Positions 8,597-17,627 of a stretch of DNA of 64,000 nt are shown piece by piece. The notes below the pieces were generated by a model. That model did not search any database and had not been told where the DNA came from. It saw only the letters and a list, made by a program, of their open reading frames with translations. Position numbers and translations under genes: made by a program. This stretch comes from Bacillus sp. SD075 (GTDB lineage: Bacteria; Bacillota; Bacilli; Bacillales; DSM-1321), in NCBI RefSeq assembly GCF_017355165.1, contig NZ_JADILK010000006.1, forward strand, positions 1 to 64,000, given 5' to 3'. Positions within the stretch are counted from its first letter, which is position 1, and each line of letters begins with the position of its first letter.

Positions 8597-10381
8597 ATGA
8601 GAATGAAAAAAGCAATAATAGGTCTCTCACTCTTATGTATGATTGTTCCTGGTATTGCCAAATCGGCTGATTCCGTTGCTGAAAAAAATCGAAGCAATAT
8701 CGTGGCAAATTGGAAATTCACTAAACATCATGTTAAAAGCGGTTCAATCGATAAAGGTAATTTAATTATAGAAGATACAAGCAAACATGGAAATGATTTA
8801 GAGTTGGTGACGATAGGTGATCCTGCCTCGACTGAATTAAAAAATATGATTCAATGGTCTGACGAAGATTATCATGATCAAGAAAAAGTGGATAGCTTGA
8901 AGTTCGCTAATTATGAAAACGCCCCTTCAGGAAGATATTTCAAAACCAAAAAGGGTTCACCTATCAATTCGGAAAAATTCGATAGAGGTTTTACCATAGA
9001 AGCGATTTTTAAGTTGCCAAGTGATTCCAAGAGTGTTGTAGGACTTTTTTCCAGGCAAGGACAGGCTGCCGATCTTAATAAAATGGAAGGCGAGAAGAAA
9101 ATCCTTTCTGCTTTAACTGTATCCAATGATCAAAAAATCCACTGGACAAGCCACCCATCTAATTTAAATTATAATGTAAGCAACTGGTCCCGATCATTAA
9201 ATGCTGATGAATGGTATCATTTGGCAGTTGTTAATGATGGTAACACGACGACTTTAACTTTGAATGGCGTTAGTGATTACGGAAAATCAGAAAAAGTAAT
9301 AGGTATTGCAGCAGTTAAAGGTAAAGGCTGGAACATTGGAGCATCTGAGTGGGGAAATAAGTTTAATGCACTATTCAAAGGAAATATCCAGGAAATACGA
9401 ATAGCTAATAAGGCTTTAACTGAAACAGAATGGCTTGTGCAGGATGCTCGTGACGATGAACCATTCGAAGGATCAAACCAAGCTTTACCGTTTCTAACGA
9501 ATAAAAAGAATTATAATTTTCTTTTTGTACCAGATACCCAGAAATATTCAAGCCAAAATCCAGAGATTTTCAATAGCCAAATGAACTGGATTTCCAATAA
9601 CACCAAGAAGAACAATATTATCATGAATACATTTGTTGGGGACATTGTCGATAGTGATTCAGAAAAACAATGGCAGAATTCCCTCGGGGCCATTTCCCAT
9701 TTGGATAAAAAGGGGGTTCCATATATGATGGCGGCTGGGAATCATGACTATGCGGACGGAGATCCTTTCTTAACACATTATGGGCCGCAGCGTTTTTTGA
9801 ATAAAAAATACTATAAGGGGTCTTCTCACTCCGGGTATAGTTCATATGCAATCGCTAAGGCTGGGAGTTATGAATACTTAGTTTTAATAGTGGATATGAA
9901 AAATCTGCATAAGGACCTTGAATGGTCAAAAACGGTTCTAAATCAGCATAAAGATAAACCGACGATCCTCGTCTCGCATGATATTATATTTCCGAAGGTT
10001 AAGGAAGATAAAACCACCGCAGTCGAGTCGTCTAATGGCCGGCTGATTTGGGATGAACTCGTAAAGAACCATAATCAAGTGTTCATGACGGTTAATGGAC
10101 ATTATTTTGGGATAGCACATCGGGTAAAACAAAACTCAGCAGGAAATGATGTCATACAAATGCTGGTCAATTACCAAACGAATTATCGAGGGGGGAATGG
10201 CTGGCTAAGACTTGTAGAATTTGATGAAAAGAAAAATGTATTGGTTTTCCGTACCTATTCCCCATTTGTCGACGAAATGTCTAAAAAGGAAAAATCCTAT
10301 ATTGATTATAAATTTTTAACAGGTGAAAATAATTCATTTAAATTGGATTGGGACTTTAAAAATAGATTTAATTTCAGGTAA
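8597..10381 (+). CDS. Secreted LamG-domain metallophosphoesterase
   Basis: A 594-residue exported protein. A signal peptide (RMKKAIIGLSLLCMIVPGIAKSADS) is followed by a LamG/concanavalin-like jelly roll (about residues 35-280, with FTIEAIFKL, WYHLAVVNDG, WNIGASEW and GNIQEIRIANKALTE). The catalytic half is a calcineurin-like phosphoesterase: D in VPDTQKYS, TFVGDIVDSD, AAGNHDY, LVSHDII and NGHYFG supply the di-metal ligands. The LamG part may bind sugar or cell wall. ATG at 8597 follows GGGGTG with suitable spacing; a GTG four codons upstream is less likely. It is probably monocistronic. The phosphorylated substrate is unknown. Confidence 0.85.
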   Translation: MRMKKAIIGLSLLCMIVPGIAKSADSVAEKNRSNIVANWKFTKHHVKSGSIDKGNLIIEDTSKHGNDLELVTIGDPASTELKNMIQWSDEDYHDQEKVDSLKFANYENAPSGRYFKTKKGSPINSEKFDRGFTIEAIFKLPSDSKSVVGLFSRQGQAADLNKMEGEKKILSALTVSNDQKIHWTSHPSNLNYNVSNWSRSLNADEWYHLAVVNDGNTTTLTLNGVSDYGKSEKVIGIAAVKGKGWNIGASEWGNKFNALFKGNIQEIRIANKALTETEWLVQDARDDEPFEGSNQALPFLTNKKNYNFLFVPDTQKYSSQNPEIFNSQMNWISNNTKKNNIIMNTFVGDIVDSDSEKQWQNSLGAISHLDKKGVPYMMAAGNHDYADGDPFLTHYGPQRFLNKKYYKGSSHSGYSSYAIAKAGSYEYLVLIVDMKNLHKDLEWSKTVLNQHKDKPTILVSHDIIFPKVKEDKTTAVESSNGRLIWDELVKNHNQVFMTVNGHYFGIAHRVKQNSAGNDVIQMLVNYQTNYRGGNGWLRLVEFDEKKNVLVFRTYSPFVDEMSKKEKSYIDYKFLTGENNSFKLDWDFKNRFNFR

Positions 10382-10545
10382 TTAAAAGAAGAGGAAAAAA
10401 AACAAATCCCCAGGTATAACTGATCGATCTCAGCAACCTGGGTGAATTCCCATTTTGGGGCCCTCTTATGAGTTGAGTCGTTCAAGAAGAATAAACGTCC
10501 ATTCTTCATGTTGAATTTAAAATGCTGAGATTTTTCAAACAACTA

Positions 10546-11442
10546 TCATGCTGCTTTTTTCATTACTGATCTATACTTTCCGAACCCGTTAACGACAAGT
10601 ACCCCTAATATCGCAATTCCGCCGCCAATGACCGAAAGAGTGCTAGGTACTTCACTCAGCCAAACCCAAGCGACGAAAATGGCAATCACAGGTTCAAGGT
10701 ATAACAAACTAGAAACGGAACTGGCCTTTCCTAATGAAAGGGCGATTGCCCAAGTTACATAACCGATGGCAGCAGGGAAAACACCCACAAAAATCGCGGA
10801 TAAATGACCTTCCATTGTAACATTTTGAATTTCTTTAAATAGCCCAGGAAAAAATATAAAAAAGGGTATTGTACCGATCCATGTGAAATAAGCTGTCAAT
10901 TCAATCGGATTATAGCGGCTAAACAGAGGTTTTTGAAAAACAAAAAACACCGCTGAAGCGATAGCAGACATCAGCACTAAAAAGGCTCCTTCAGAAATAT
11001 TCAAGGAAGGGCCTGCAGTACCTAATGTTATTAAGGAGATCCCTGTGAATCCTATTCCTAAACCCATCCATCCGAATAGGCCGAGGTGTTCTTTTAAAAC
11101 GAAAACAGCAATGATCGCAATGAAAACAGGTGCTGAACCAATCAGCATTCCTGCCGTTCCCGCCGAAACGGTTTGTTCCCCGAATGTCACCCCGATATGG
11201 TAAATACTTATACCAATAAATGCAAGGATCGTTATTCTCAACAGATCCTCTTTTTTCGGGAGGCGAAATTTCACCCCTGGCCATAGAGCATATAAAACAA
11301 AAATCCCTGATGCTATAAGATAACGAACAAGTACCAAATGGCCAGCTGAATACCCGCCATGTAAGCTTGCACGAATAGCAGCGAATGTAGATCCCCAAAT
11401 AATAACTGTAATTGATGCCAGTAAAAATGCCTTAGTGTTCAA
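10546..11442 (-). CDS. EamA/DMT family transporter
   Basis: A 298-residue integral membrane protein with ten predicted helices in two EamA repeats (about 1-140 and 148-290). It starts with the typical IIWGSTFAAIRASL and has PLLNxLLG-like conserved segments such as SSLLYLEPVIAIFVAWVWLSE. Such proteins export amino acids, metabolites or drugs; the substrate is not predictable. The start is TTG, supported by GGAGG eight bases upstream. It is convergent with the phosphoesterase gene; between them CCCAGGT and ACCTGGG form a hairpin around 10410-10442. Confidence 0.85.
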   Translation of the reverse strand: MNTKAFLLASITVIIWGSTFAAIRASLHGGYSAGHLVLVRYLIASGIFVLYALWPGVKFRLPKKEDLLRITILAFIGISIYHIGVTFGEQTVSAGTAGMLIGSAPVFIAIIAVFVLKEHLGLFGWMGLGIGFTGISLITLGTAGPSLNISEGAFLVLMSAIASAVFFVFQKPLFSRYNPIELTAYFTWIGTIPFFIFFPGLFKEIQNVTMEGHLSAIFVGVFPAAIGYVTWAIALSLGKASSVSSLLYLEPVIAIFVAWVWLSEVPSTLSVIGGGIAILGVLVVNGFGKYRSVMKKAA

Positions 11443-11647
11443 AACCTATTCCTCCCAACCATTCACTATAAACTGAAGGTATCATGGATACGCGAGAACT
11501 TCAATAAAATTTCTATCTCGCTGTGAAGCGGCATAGTAAAATAGCGGATTAGAGTACATTCTGAGATTCTGAAGAAAGTCTATTTCATATGGGATTGGAT
11601 AGGAAACCTTCATTTAAGATGGATCAGGTTAGAAATGCATGCTAAAC

Positions 11648-11676
11648 AAAAGGTGCTTAGCAAGGAAGCACCTTTT
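11648..11676. terminator. Intergenic stem-loop
   Basis: AAAAGGTGCTT pairs perfectly with AAGCACCTTTT over a seven-base loop. It could terminate in either direction, but the T-runs are short and no gene end is adjacent. Confidence 0.45.
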
Positions 11677-11718
11677 GTCTACAGTTTTTTAAGGGTTTGC
11701 ACCATTAAACATTGCCTC

Positions 11719-11830
11719 CAGGCACTCACTTTCCGCGGGTGGTCGGCCCTCGGCTCCTTTGCGCCTGCGGGTTCTCCCCTGGACACGCTTTTCCCGCAGG
11801 AGTCTCACACACCTGTCCCAATCAACTTTG
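11719..11830 (+). repeat. Dispersed GC-rich repeat, copy 3
   Basis: GGCACTCACTTTCCGCGGG, GCCTGCGGGTTCTCCCCTGG, CGCTTTTCCCGCAGGAGTC and the end CCCAATCAACTTTG appear in the same order and orientation as copy 1. The rest of the surrounding 500-base gap shows no gene. Confidence 0.75.
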
Positions 11831-11962
11831 TTGTAAAATTCGGACACCCTTCATAATCTATAATATCCAGGGATTTACGCTTACTTGAAATATCGTCTTG
11901 GGTCTCACTGTAACCGTTTTGTACAGCAATACTGCTAGATATCGTTTACATAATTAATTCAG

Positions 11963-12787
11963 TTACCTATTTTCTGGTTTCCAAGATGAAAAGCGTCTTT
12001 CAATAATGCCTAATAATGAAGTAAGAATGATGCCTGTAATGGTAATGACTAACACTCCAACAAACATACGATCTGTTTGCAGGTTTTGACCGTTGCTTGT
12101 CAATTGATAACCGATACCAGCTGTCGAAGCGAATAATTCACCTACAACTACAGCAATTAACCCTTGACCAATACCTAAGCGAATGCCGTTTAAAAGGAAA
12201 GGTACCGTCGAAGGCAATGCAATTGTTTTAAAAATTTGAAATTCACTTGCATTAAATGTTCTTGCTGCTTTTATTAAGTTTTGATCTAATGTTAACATAG
12301 CTTTTTGAGCGCTCATCACTATTGGAAAGAAGGCCATCAAAAATACTATAACAACTTTTGATGCTGGTCCTATTCCAAATGCAATTATGATCACTGGTAA
12401 AAGGGCGACTTTTGGAGTTACATATAATCCTGAAATGAAAGGGTTAACTACTGCGTTAAAGTTAGAATTCCAGCCCGATAACACACCAATTGGAATTCCA
12501 ATAAGTATGGCTAAAATAAAGCCTGTAACAAACTCGTAACCACTTACTTTCATATTTTCCCAAAAAGAAACTTCTTGGATCATTAAAACCGCTGCTTTTG
12601 CAATTTCAATTGGTGAGCTAATAAACAATGGATTTATCCATTCATTTTGAGAGGCAACTTCCCAAAGCAACAGGAATATTAAAACAGAAGCAACACTGAT
12701 AAAAAATGACTTTTTTTCTTTTTTTATTTTCTTCTCCTTTTTTATCTTGTGCTTTGATTGTGTAAGTTGGATAGTTCCCTTTGTCAT
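11963..12787 (-). CDS. ABC transporter permease, NitT/TauT type
   Basis: A 274-residue inner-membrane permease of the BPD_transp_1 class used for nitrate, sulfonate or pyrimidine-precursor import. A very Lys-rich cytoplasmic N-terminus (KIKKEKKIKKEKK) precedes six helices. The EAA loop that docks on the ATPase reads LIKAARTFNASEFQIFKTIA, and the C-terminal TDRMFVGVLVI...GIIERRFSSWKPE is typical of SsuC/TauC. It is the last gene of a three-gene operon (binding protein, ATPase, permease), 17 bases after the ATPase, with AAAGGAG before its ATG. Confidence 0.9.
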   Translation of the reverse strand: MTKGTIQLTQSKHKIKKEKKIKKEKKSFFISVASVLIFLLLWEVASQNEWINPLFISSPIEIAKAAVLMIQEVSFWENMKVSGYEFVTGFILAILIGIPIGVLSGWNSNFNAVVNPFISGLYVTPKVALLPVIIIAFGIGPASKVVIVFLMAFFPIVMSAQKAMLTLDQNLIKAARTFNASEFQIFKTIALPSTVPFLLNGIRLGIGQGLIAVVVGELFASTAGIGYQLTSNGQNLQTDRMFVGVLVITITGIILTSLLGIIERRFSSWKPENR

Positions 12788-12804
12788 ATTATTCTCCTTT
12801 CACT

Positions 12805-13629
12805 TTATTGTTTTTCTTTATTATCGAAACCTTGTTTTGAAGACTCCTGTTCAATAATGGACCATATATGATCTACAAACTCTAAAAACTCTGGGCTCCG
12901 CTTCACATGGAGATCTCTCGGTCTAGGTATATCAATATCCACAACCTCCACTACACGTCCTGGTCTTGCCCCAAAAACAAAAACTCTATCAGCTAAAAAG
13001 ACCGCCTCATCAATTTGGTGTGTAATAAAAAGACTTGTCTTTTTTGTCTCATCCCATATTCTAAGTAACTCACCTTGCATAAATTCCCTAGTTTGTGCGT
13101 CCAATGCCGAAAATGGTTCATCCAATAATATTAATGACGGGTTTACCGTTAATGCTCGGGCCAAGTTTACCCTTTGCTGCATCCCCCCTGACAATTCGTG
13201 GGGATAATGATTTTCATAACCATTTAAACCGACCATTTCAATATATTCTTTGGCCTCATTCTTTTTCTCTGCGGTTACTTGCTTTAGCAGTTCAACTCCA
13301 TAGAGAACATTTTCCAAAACTGTTCTCCAAGGTAATAGACTCGGGTTTTGAAAAACCATTGCCCTATCTTTGCCTGGTCCATCAATTTTTTGCTGATCTA
13401 ATAGAATTTCTCCCTTACTTGGCTTTAGTAAGCCAACTACAGTATTTAAAAAAGTGGTTTTTCCACAGCCGCTCGGCCCTACAATACATATAAATTCTCC
13501 ATCTTTAATATTTAAGTTTATATTCTGTAGGGCAATCACTTCTGCACCCGTTTTATTATTTACGTAGGTAACGTCTAAAAATCGAGTAGACAATTTGTAA
13601 TTTTCCAGTTGTGCATTTTCCATCTTCAT
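12805..13629 (-). CDS. ABC transporter ATP-binding protein, NitT/TauT type
   Basis: A 274-residue importer ATPase (SsuB/TauB/NrtD family). Walker A is VGPSGCGKTTFL, the Q-loop lies in MVFQNPSLLPW, the signature is LSGGMQQRVNLARAL, Walker B is LILLDEPFSALD, and the switch His is in LFITHQIDEAV. The C-terminal RPGRVVEVVDIDIPRPRD is characteristic of this subgroup. AAAGGAG abuts the first two-codon-earlier ATG, so I start at the ATG six bases further down. It is in the middle of the operon. Confidence 0.9.
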   Translation of the reverse strand: MKMENAQLENYKLSTRFLDVTYVNNKTGAEVIALQNINLNIKDGEFICIVGPSGCGKTTFLNTVVGLLKPSKGEILLDQQKIDGPGKDRAMVFQNPSLLPWRTVLENVLYGVELLKQVTAEKKNEAKEYIEMVGLNGYENHYPHELSGGMQQRVNLARALTVNPSLILLDEPFSALDAQTREFMQGELLRIWDETKKTSLFITHQIDEAVFLADRVFVFGARPGRVVEVVDIDIPRPRDLHVKRSPEFLEFVDHIWSIIEQESSKQGFDNKEKQ

Positions 13630-13647
13630 TATCATCTCCTTTCTATT

Positions 13648-14706
13648 CTAATTATTTTTTAAAGCTTCTTGAATATAACTATTTGTCCAAATAACATCTT
13701 CAGTTGTATCCTGTTTAGTAGAAACGCCTGATAACTTGCCAAATTCAACTAATGGATCCTGGGCATTATCCCAAGCTTCTTGATTCATTTCTCCATTGCC
13801 TTTAAAAGTGTTTTTCAATCCGATTATTGATTCTTCTAGAATATCAACATCAATTCCATCAAAATAAGATACGATTGATTCAGCTGCCTCTCTTGGATTA
13901 CTACGTGTAAATTCCATACCTTTCCCAATTGCCCGAACTACTTTCAAAGATGTTTCGTGATTATCTTCTAAGTATTCTTTTTTAGCAAAAACAGCTTCCC
14001 AGACCATATTCCCATACATCGGCTCTTCACTTGTATTAATTACAATTTCACCAACACCTTTACTTCCCGCTTGTAAACCCATTGGTGGTGATGCTATACC
14101 CCCGTCTACAATCCCCTCCTGCATACCGCCAATCTTCGATCCATCTCCTGCTAATTTGACGGTTTTAAGAGAACCAGGATCAACACCATGTAATTGCATT
14201 AAATAACGAGTGTATACGTCTCCAGAATCTCCAACAAGGTTTGTACCAATGGTTGCGCCACTCAATGAAGCAACTCTATCTTCAAATGATGAGTCTTTAG
14301 AAACACCCTTTTTCTTTTGATATTGTTTAGAGAGAGTAATTTGATAGGTTAGCGCCGAATTTAAAGATTGAATCGCCAATAAATCTTCACCTTTGTCAAG
14401 AGGAGTAAACATACTTCGAGGACCTGATACCGCAAACTGAGCTTCACCGGATAATATGGAAGCAATTACTTGTGCTCCGCCCCCACCAGATACAATCTCA
14501 ACTTCAATTCCTTCTTTTTCAAAAAATCCTTGCTCGATAGCTACATACAAAGGGGCAACTGACAACAACCGTGCAGGTTCTGTAAAAGTAAGCTTTACTT
14601 CTTTTCCTCCTGAATCCCCTTTATTTGTAGTTGTTTCGTCACTTTGACTGCATGCAGATACTATAAACACCAAACAAAGCAGAACCAATAATTTATTCTT
14701 AAACAT
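13648..14706 (-). CDS. ABC transporter substrate-binding lipoprotein, NMT1/TauA type
   Basis: A 352-residue lipoprotein. The signal peptide ends in the lipobox VSAC with Cys19 and a Ser/Thr/Lys linker, so it is anchored outside the membrane. The mature part has the NMT1/SsuA pattern: PLYVAIEQGFFEKEGIEVEI, then GEAQFAVSGPRSMF, then GATIGTNLVGDSGDVYTRYL, with PSGGGG-like SGGGGA in the first lobe. It delivers a small organic ligand to the permease below. Ligands in the family include sulfonates, taurine and pyrimidines; the ligand here is not predictable. GGGAGGT precedes ATG. No riboswitch was seen upstream. Confidence 0.88.
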   Translation of the reverse strand: MFKNKLLVLLCLVFIVSACSQSDETTTNKGDSGGKEVKLTFTEPARLLSVAPLYVAIEQGFFEKEGIEVEIVSGGGGAQVIASILSGEAQFAVSGPRSMFTPLDKGEDLLAIQSLNSALTYQITLSKQYQKKKGVSKDSSFEDRVASLSGATIGTNLVGDSGDVYTRYLMQLHGVDPGSLKTVKLAGDGSKIGGMQEGIVDGGIASPPMGLQAGSKGVGEIVINTSEEPMYGNMVWEAVFAKKEYLEDNHETSLKVVRAIGKGMEFTRSNPREAAESIVSYFDGIDVDILEESIIGLKNTFKGNGEMNQEAWDNAQDPLVEFGKLSGVSTKQDTTEDVIWTNSYIQEALKNN

Positions 14707-14910
14707 ATAACTTACCTCCCTAAATCAAATATATTTTTTACACTTCTTCACTCACACTGATAACTCAATTGCAAGTTGTCATCTATATGCCCCCTTAATT
14801 CGTTTTATATACAAAACTAATTTTCATATACATATCAATTCTAAATCAGCTATCCCGATTGGGTCAATTATAATTTTGGAAAATTTAGATAATTTAGTGG
14901 ATTACTGCAC

Positions 14911-14942
14911 AAAAAAACACTCATATAGAATGAAATGAGTGT
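14911..14942 (-). terminator. Terminator downstream of the broken VOC gene
   Basis: On the minus strand ACACTCAT pairs with ATGAGTGT and is followed by a run of seven T. The rest of 14707-15098 shows no gene. Confidence 0.75.
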
Positions 14943-15098
14943 CAGTTTCCTTTTATTTCGGATAGAAATTCGGAATATGTAAATGGAGATCAATTACATA
15001 CTATCGACATCAATGAAGGGAATCTTCATAACTTAATATGAAATATAAGTAACCTCCATCATGCCTACAAGTCATCCGTAAATATCAACTGGAAATGG

Positions 15099-15333
15099 CT
15101 ATTTTTCATATAGTTCAAGAGGCAAATCATCCGGATCACAAAAAAAGCATACCTTTTCCTGTTAACTCATCAACAGGGATGGGTTCGACTGGGCTGTTTT
15201 CTTTTTCAAAATCTTCAATCGGCGCTTGATCAATATCTTCCACTTCAAAAGCAAGATGTCTCAGTCCTCTTGCTTCAGGATAACGAAAATCGGAACATAT
15301 TAATGCTACATGATGTATTTTTTCAACCTTCAT
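15099..15333 (-). pseudogene. VOC/glyoxalase family protein, internally deleted and frameshifted
   Basis: The N-terminus KVEKIHHVALICSD joins directly to RYPEARGLRHLAFEVEDIDQ, whereas intact relatives have roughly 40 more residues between these, so an internal deletion removed most of the first half-domain. A frameshift in a run of seven A near 15140 then hides the C-terminal CDPDDLPLELYEK, which carries the last metal-ligand Glu. AGGGAGG precedes the ATG. It is a remnant of a YwbC-like glyoxalase-fold gene. Confidence 0.8.
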
Positions 15334-15604
15334 TTTGCTTCCTCCCTAAGGACAATGGTTATTTTTACACTCAATTTTCACCAAAATTATACATTTAAAA
15401 AACCTTTCAATGCATCCCTAGGAATCTGCTTCACCCTATTGGTACATAAGATATGCTCCTTCATCAACGATTGCCATATTAAGCGAGACTCCTTTGTCGA
15501 GACTTCTGTTCTGCAATCTCAAGCAATTGTTTGGCTAGTGCCAGCATAAGTTTAACCAATTTATTCACTTCTTGGATTTTCCAATGCTACTTTCAAATGA
15601 TTTA

Positions 15605-16504
15605 TCAAGTAACAATTGAACCTCCATTTCCGAAAATTATTTGTCCTGATATATATGACGAATCATCTGAAGCTAGCATTACATATGCAGGAGCCAACTC
15701 AAATGGCTGACCTGGGCGTTTCAATGGCACTTCCGTCCCAAATGTGGTTACTTCTTCTGCAGTAAATGCAGATGGAATTAACGGTGTCCAAGTCGGTCCC
15801 GGTGCTACTGCATTTACTCGGATGCCTTGATCAGCAAGTGAGAGGGATAAAGAGCGGGTAAAAGAAACAATGGCTCCTTTGGTAGCAGTATAGTCAATCA
15901 TGTTGGCCATACCTGAAAATGCGGTATCAGAGGTCGTATTAATAATGGACCCTCCTTCACGAAGATGAGGCAAAGCAGCTTTCGTCATATCAAAAAATGA
16001 AATAATATTGGTTTGGAATGTATTCATCAGCTGCACTTTCGTAATATCCATAATGCTTTTTTGATGAAACTGAACACCGTGGTTGTTTACTAGAATATCC
16101 AGTCTTCCATAAGCTTTTAGCGTTACTTCTACAACAGAATTACAGTTTTCTTCCTGTCTTAAATCCCCAGAAACAAGGAAACATTGACGGCCAAGATTGT
16201 TAATGATTTGCTTCGTTTCTCCCGCATCCTGGTGTTCATCGAGATAAGCTATGACCACGTCAGCACCTTCCTTGGCAAAAGCTATGGCTACGGCTCGACC
16301 AATTCCACTGTCTCCGCCTGTAATAATCGCCACCTTATCTTTCAGCTTCTGGCTACCTAGATAGGTCGGATTTTCTGATATGGGACGTGGATTCATCAAA
16401 TACTCAAACCCTGGATGTCTATTTTGATGCTGTGGCGGAAAGACAACAGGAACATTGTTACATTGTTTCTTCCAACCAATATAAGGATATACGAAATAAG
16501 GCAT
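15605..16504 (-). CDS. SDR family oxidoreductase, general-stress type (YhxC/YhdF-like)
   Basis: A 299-residue short-chain dehydrogenase of the long, N-terminally extended group (first 45 residues rich in Pro, then the Rossmann fold). The cofactor motif is TGGDSGIGRAVA, the NNAG motif appears as NNHG, the catalytic Ser is in IINTTSDTAF and the YxxxK pair is in DYTATKGAI. The end is SGQIIFGNGG. Relatives in Bacillus are general stress proteins of unclear substrate. GAGGAGA supports the second of two adjacent start codons (GTG ATG). It stands alone. Confidence 0.88.
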   Translation of the reverse strand: MPYFVYPYIGWKKQCNNVPVVFPPQHQNRHPGFEYLMNPRPISENPTYLGSQKLKDKVAIITGGDSGIGRAVAIAFAKEGADVVIAYLDEHQDAGETKQIINNLGRQCFLVSGDLRQEENCNSVVEVTLKAYGRLDILVNNHGVQFHQKSIMDITKVQLMNTFQTNIISFFDMTKAALPHLREGGSIINTTSDTAFSGMANMIDYTATKGAIVSFTRSLSLSLADQGIRVNAVAPGPTWTPLIPSAFTAEEVTTFGTEVPLKRPGQPFELAPAYVMLASDDSSYISGQIIFGNGGSIVT

Positions 16505-16777
16505 CACTATTTCTCCTCTCGGATTTCATTCCATAGTTCAATTTATTCTTTAAAAATTGTTAAAATGCCTATAACAGTAACATTAATATCTTAATAAAAA
16601 GTTCAACAACTGAGTAAAGGTCGGAAGCCATATGGAATCCTTTTATCACGATTGTTTATGCTTTAATTAAAGTTCAATGACACGTAATGTTTGGATGCCA
16701 TATTATTTCTCCATTCTGAAAAAACAATTTCAATTTTCATATTTTCAAGAGTGATGTCCCTGCTATTGGACATAAGC

Positions 16778-17110
16778 TCACCCTTTATTTTCAAAAGTAT
16801 AATTTTGGATTAACTTAAGCAGTATCCACATATCAATGTTTTGCCCAATTATAATAACGGCGACGATATCACCATCTTGCTGAGGCATTTTGTTTCCTAA
16901 AACACTCGCAATTCCCGTTGCTTCCGCTCCCTCCTAATTTCCAGCTCATAGCAACGCTCTCCTGCGGCATCTTGGCTATCATCAACTATCTCAAATTGAG
17001 CTCCCAGTCTTTTTAATGAATCTACTTTTGCTTTTTTTTGTACTCGATTTGAAATGCATACAACAGCTCAATCCCTAGTTTTTTTGCAATCCTCCCCCCC
17101 TTGATCCTTA
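16778..17110 (-). pseudogene. Remnant of a PLP-dependent threonine-dehydratase-like enzyme
   Basis: Three frames carry consecutive pieces: RIAKKLGIELLYAFQIEYKK, then VDSLKRLGAQFEIVDDSQDA, then GAEATGIASVLGNKMPQQDG followed by DIVAVIIIGQNID and a stop. The order and the GNID-like ending resemble the serine/threonine dehydratase fold (type II PLP). The catalytic-lysine region is missing and stops and frameshifts separate the pieces, so only debris of the second half remains. Identification rests on my recall of the family. Confidence 0.5.
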
Positions 17111-17313
17111 TTCTAGGTTTTCATAAGATAAATACTAATTCCTTCTATCACAGATATATCAATTGTAAAAACTGACTATAAAAGGGTGAAACTCAGCCCT
17201 TTCCATCGATTATTCATGTATTCTTAAAAAAAATTCAAAATTGGTCTTGCAATAGATAGGATTCCCTGTTATATTACAGTCAATTAAATATTTTCTTACT
17301 TCATACTTTTTGA

Positions 17314-17490
17314 AGTGAGGATAGAGGAGCAAAGACCATTAGTACACATTGTGAGGAGAATGAGATCCTATGACTATTGTGGAAAGGGGAATTTGCCGAA
17401 GCGGAAAGAATCTCATGTTCAGGAAGCTGGTTCTGCTATTGAATAAATACAGGACTGTCATATAGGAAACTATATGGAGGGCTATCTTAT
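17314..17490 (+). promoter_or_regulatory. Lysine riboswitch (L-box)
   Basis: The conserved pieces occur in the right order: GTGAGGATAGAGGAGC, AAAGGGGAATTTGCCGAAGC, TTGAATAAATACAGGACTGT and GGAGGGCTATCTTA. AGGATAG near the start pairs with CTATCTT at the end to close helix P1. A short CATATAG/CTATATG hairpin lies in the 3' part. This matches the B. subtilis lysC leader closely. It precedes dapA, so lysine should shut off dapA expression. Confidence 0.92.
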
Positions 17491-17527
17491 GCGCGGAAAC
17501 ATTTTTTTGATAGATGTTGTTTCTACT

Positions 17528-17557
17528 GCAGCAGCGAATCCTCGTTGTTGCTTTTTT
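17528..17557 (+). terminator. Riboswitch-controlled terminator
   Basis: GCAGCAGCGA pairs with TCGTTGTTGC (two G-T pairs) over a four-base loop, followed by six T. It lies between the lysine aptamer and dapA and fits as the expression platform. Confidence 0.8.
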
Positions 17558-17627
17558 GCGTTTACTCCTGTATATCCCTAAACAACTCTGATTTTTTTAA
17601 AAAAACTATACAAAAGGGTGTGAAGTT

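Noticed and set aside
11635-11856. Frame of 73 codons spanning a hairpin and repeat copy 3
   Set aside because: Its sequence is made of a stem-loop and the dispersed repeat; no start signal.
14707-14880. Thiamine or other riboswitch upstream of the first NitT/TauT importer
   Set aside because: No conserved THI-box or other aptamer segments could be found in the leader.
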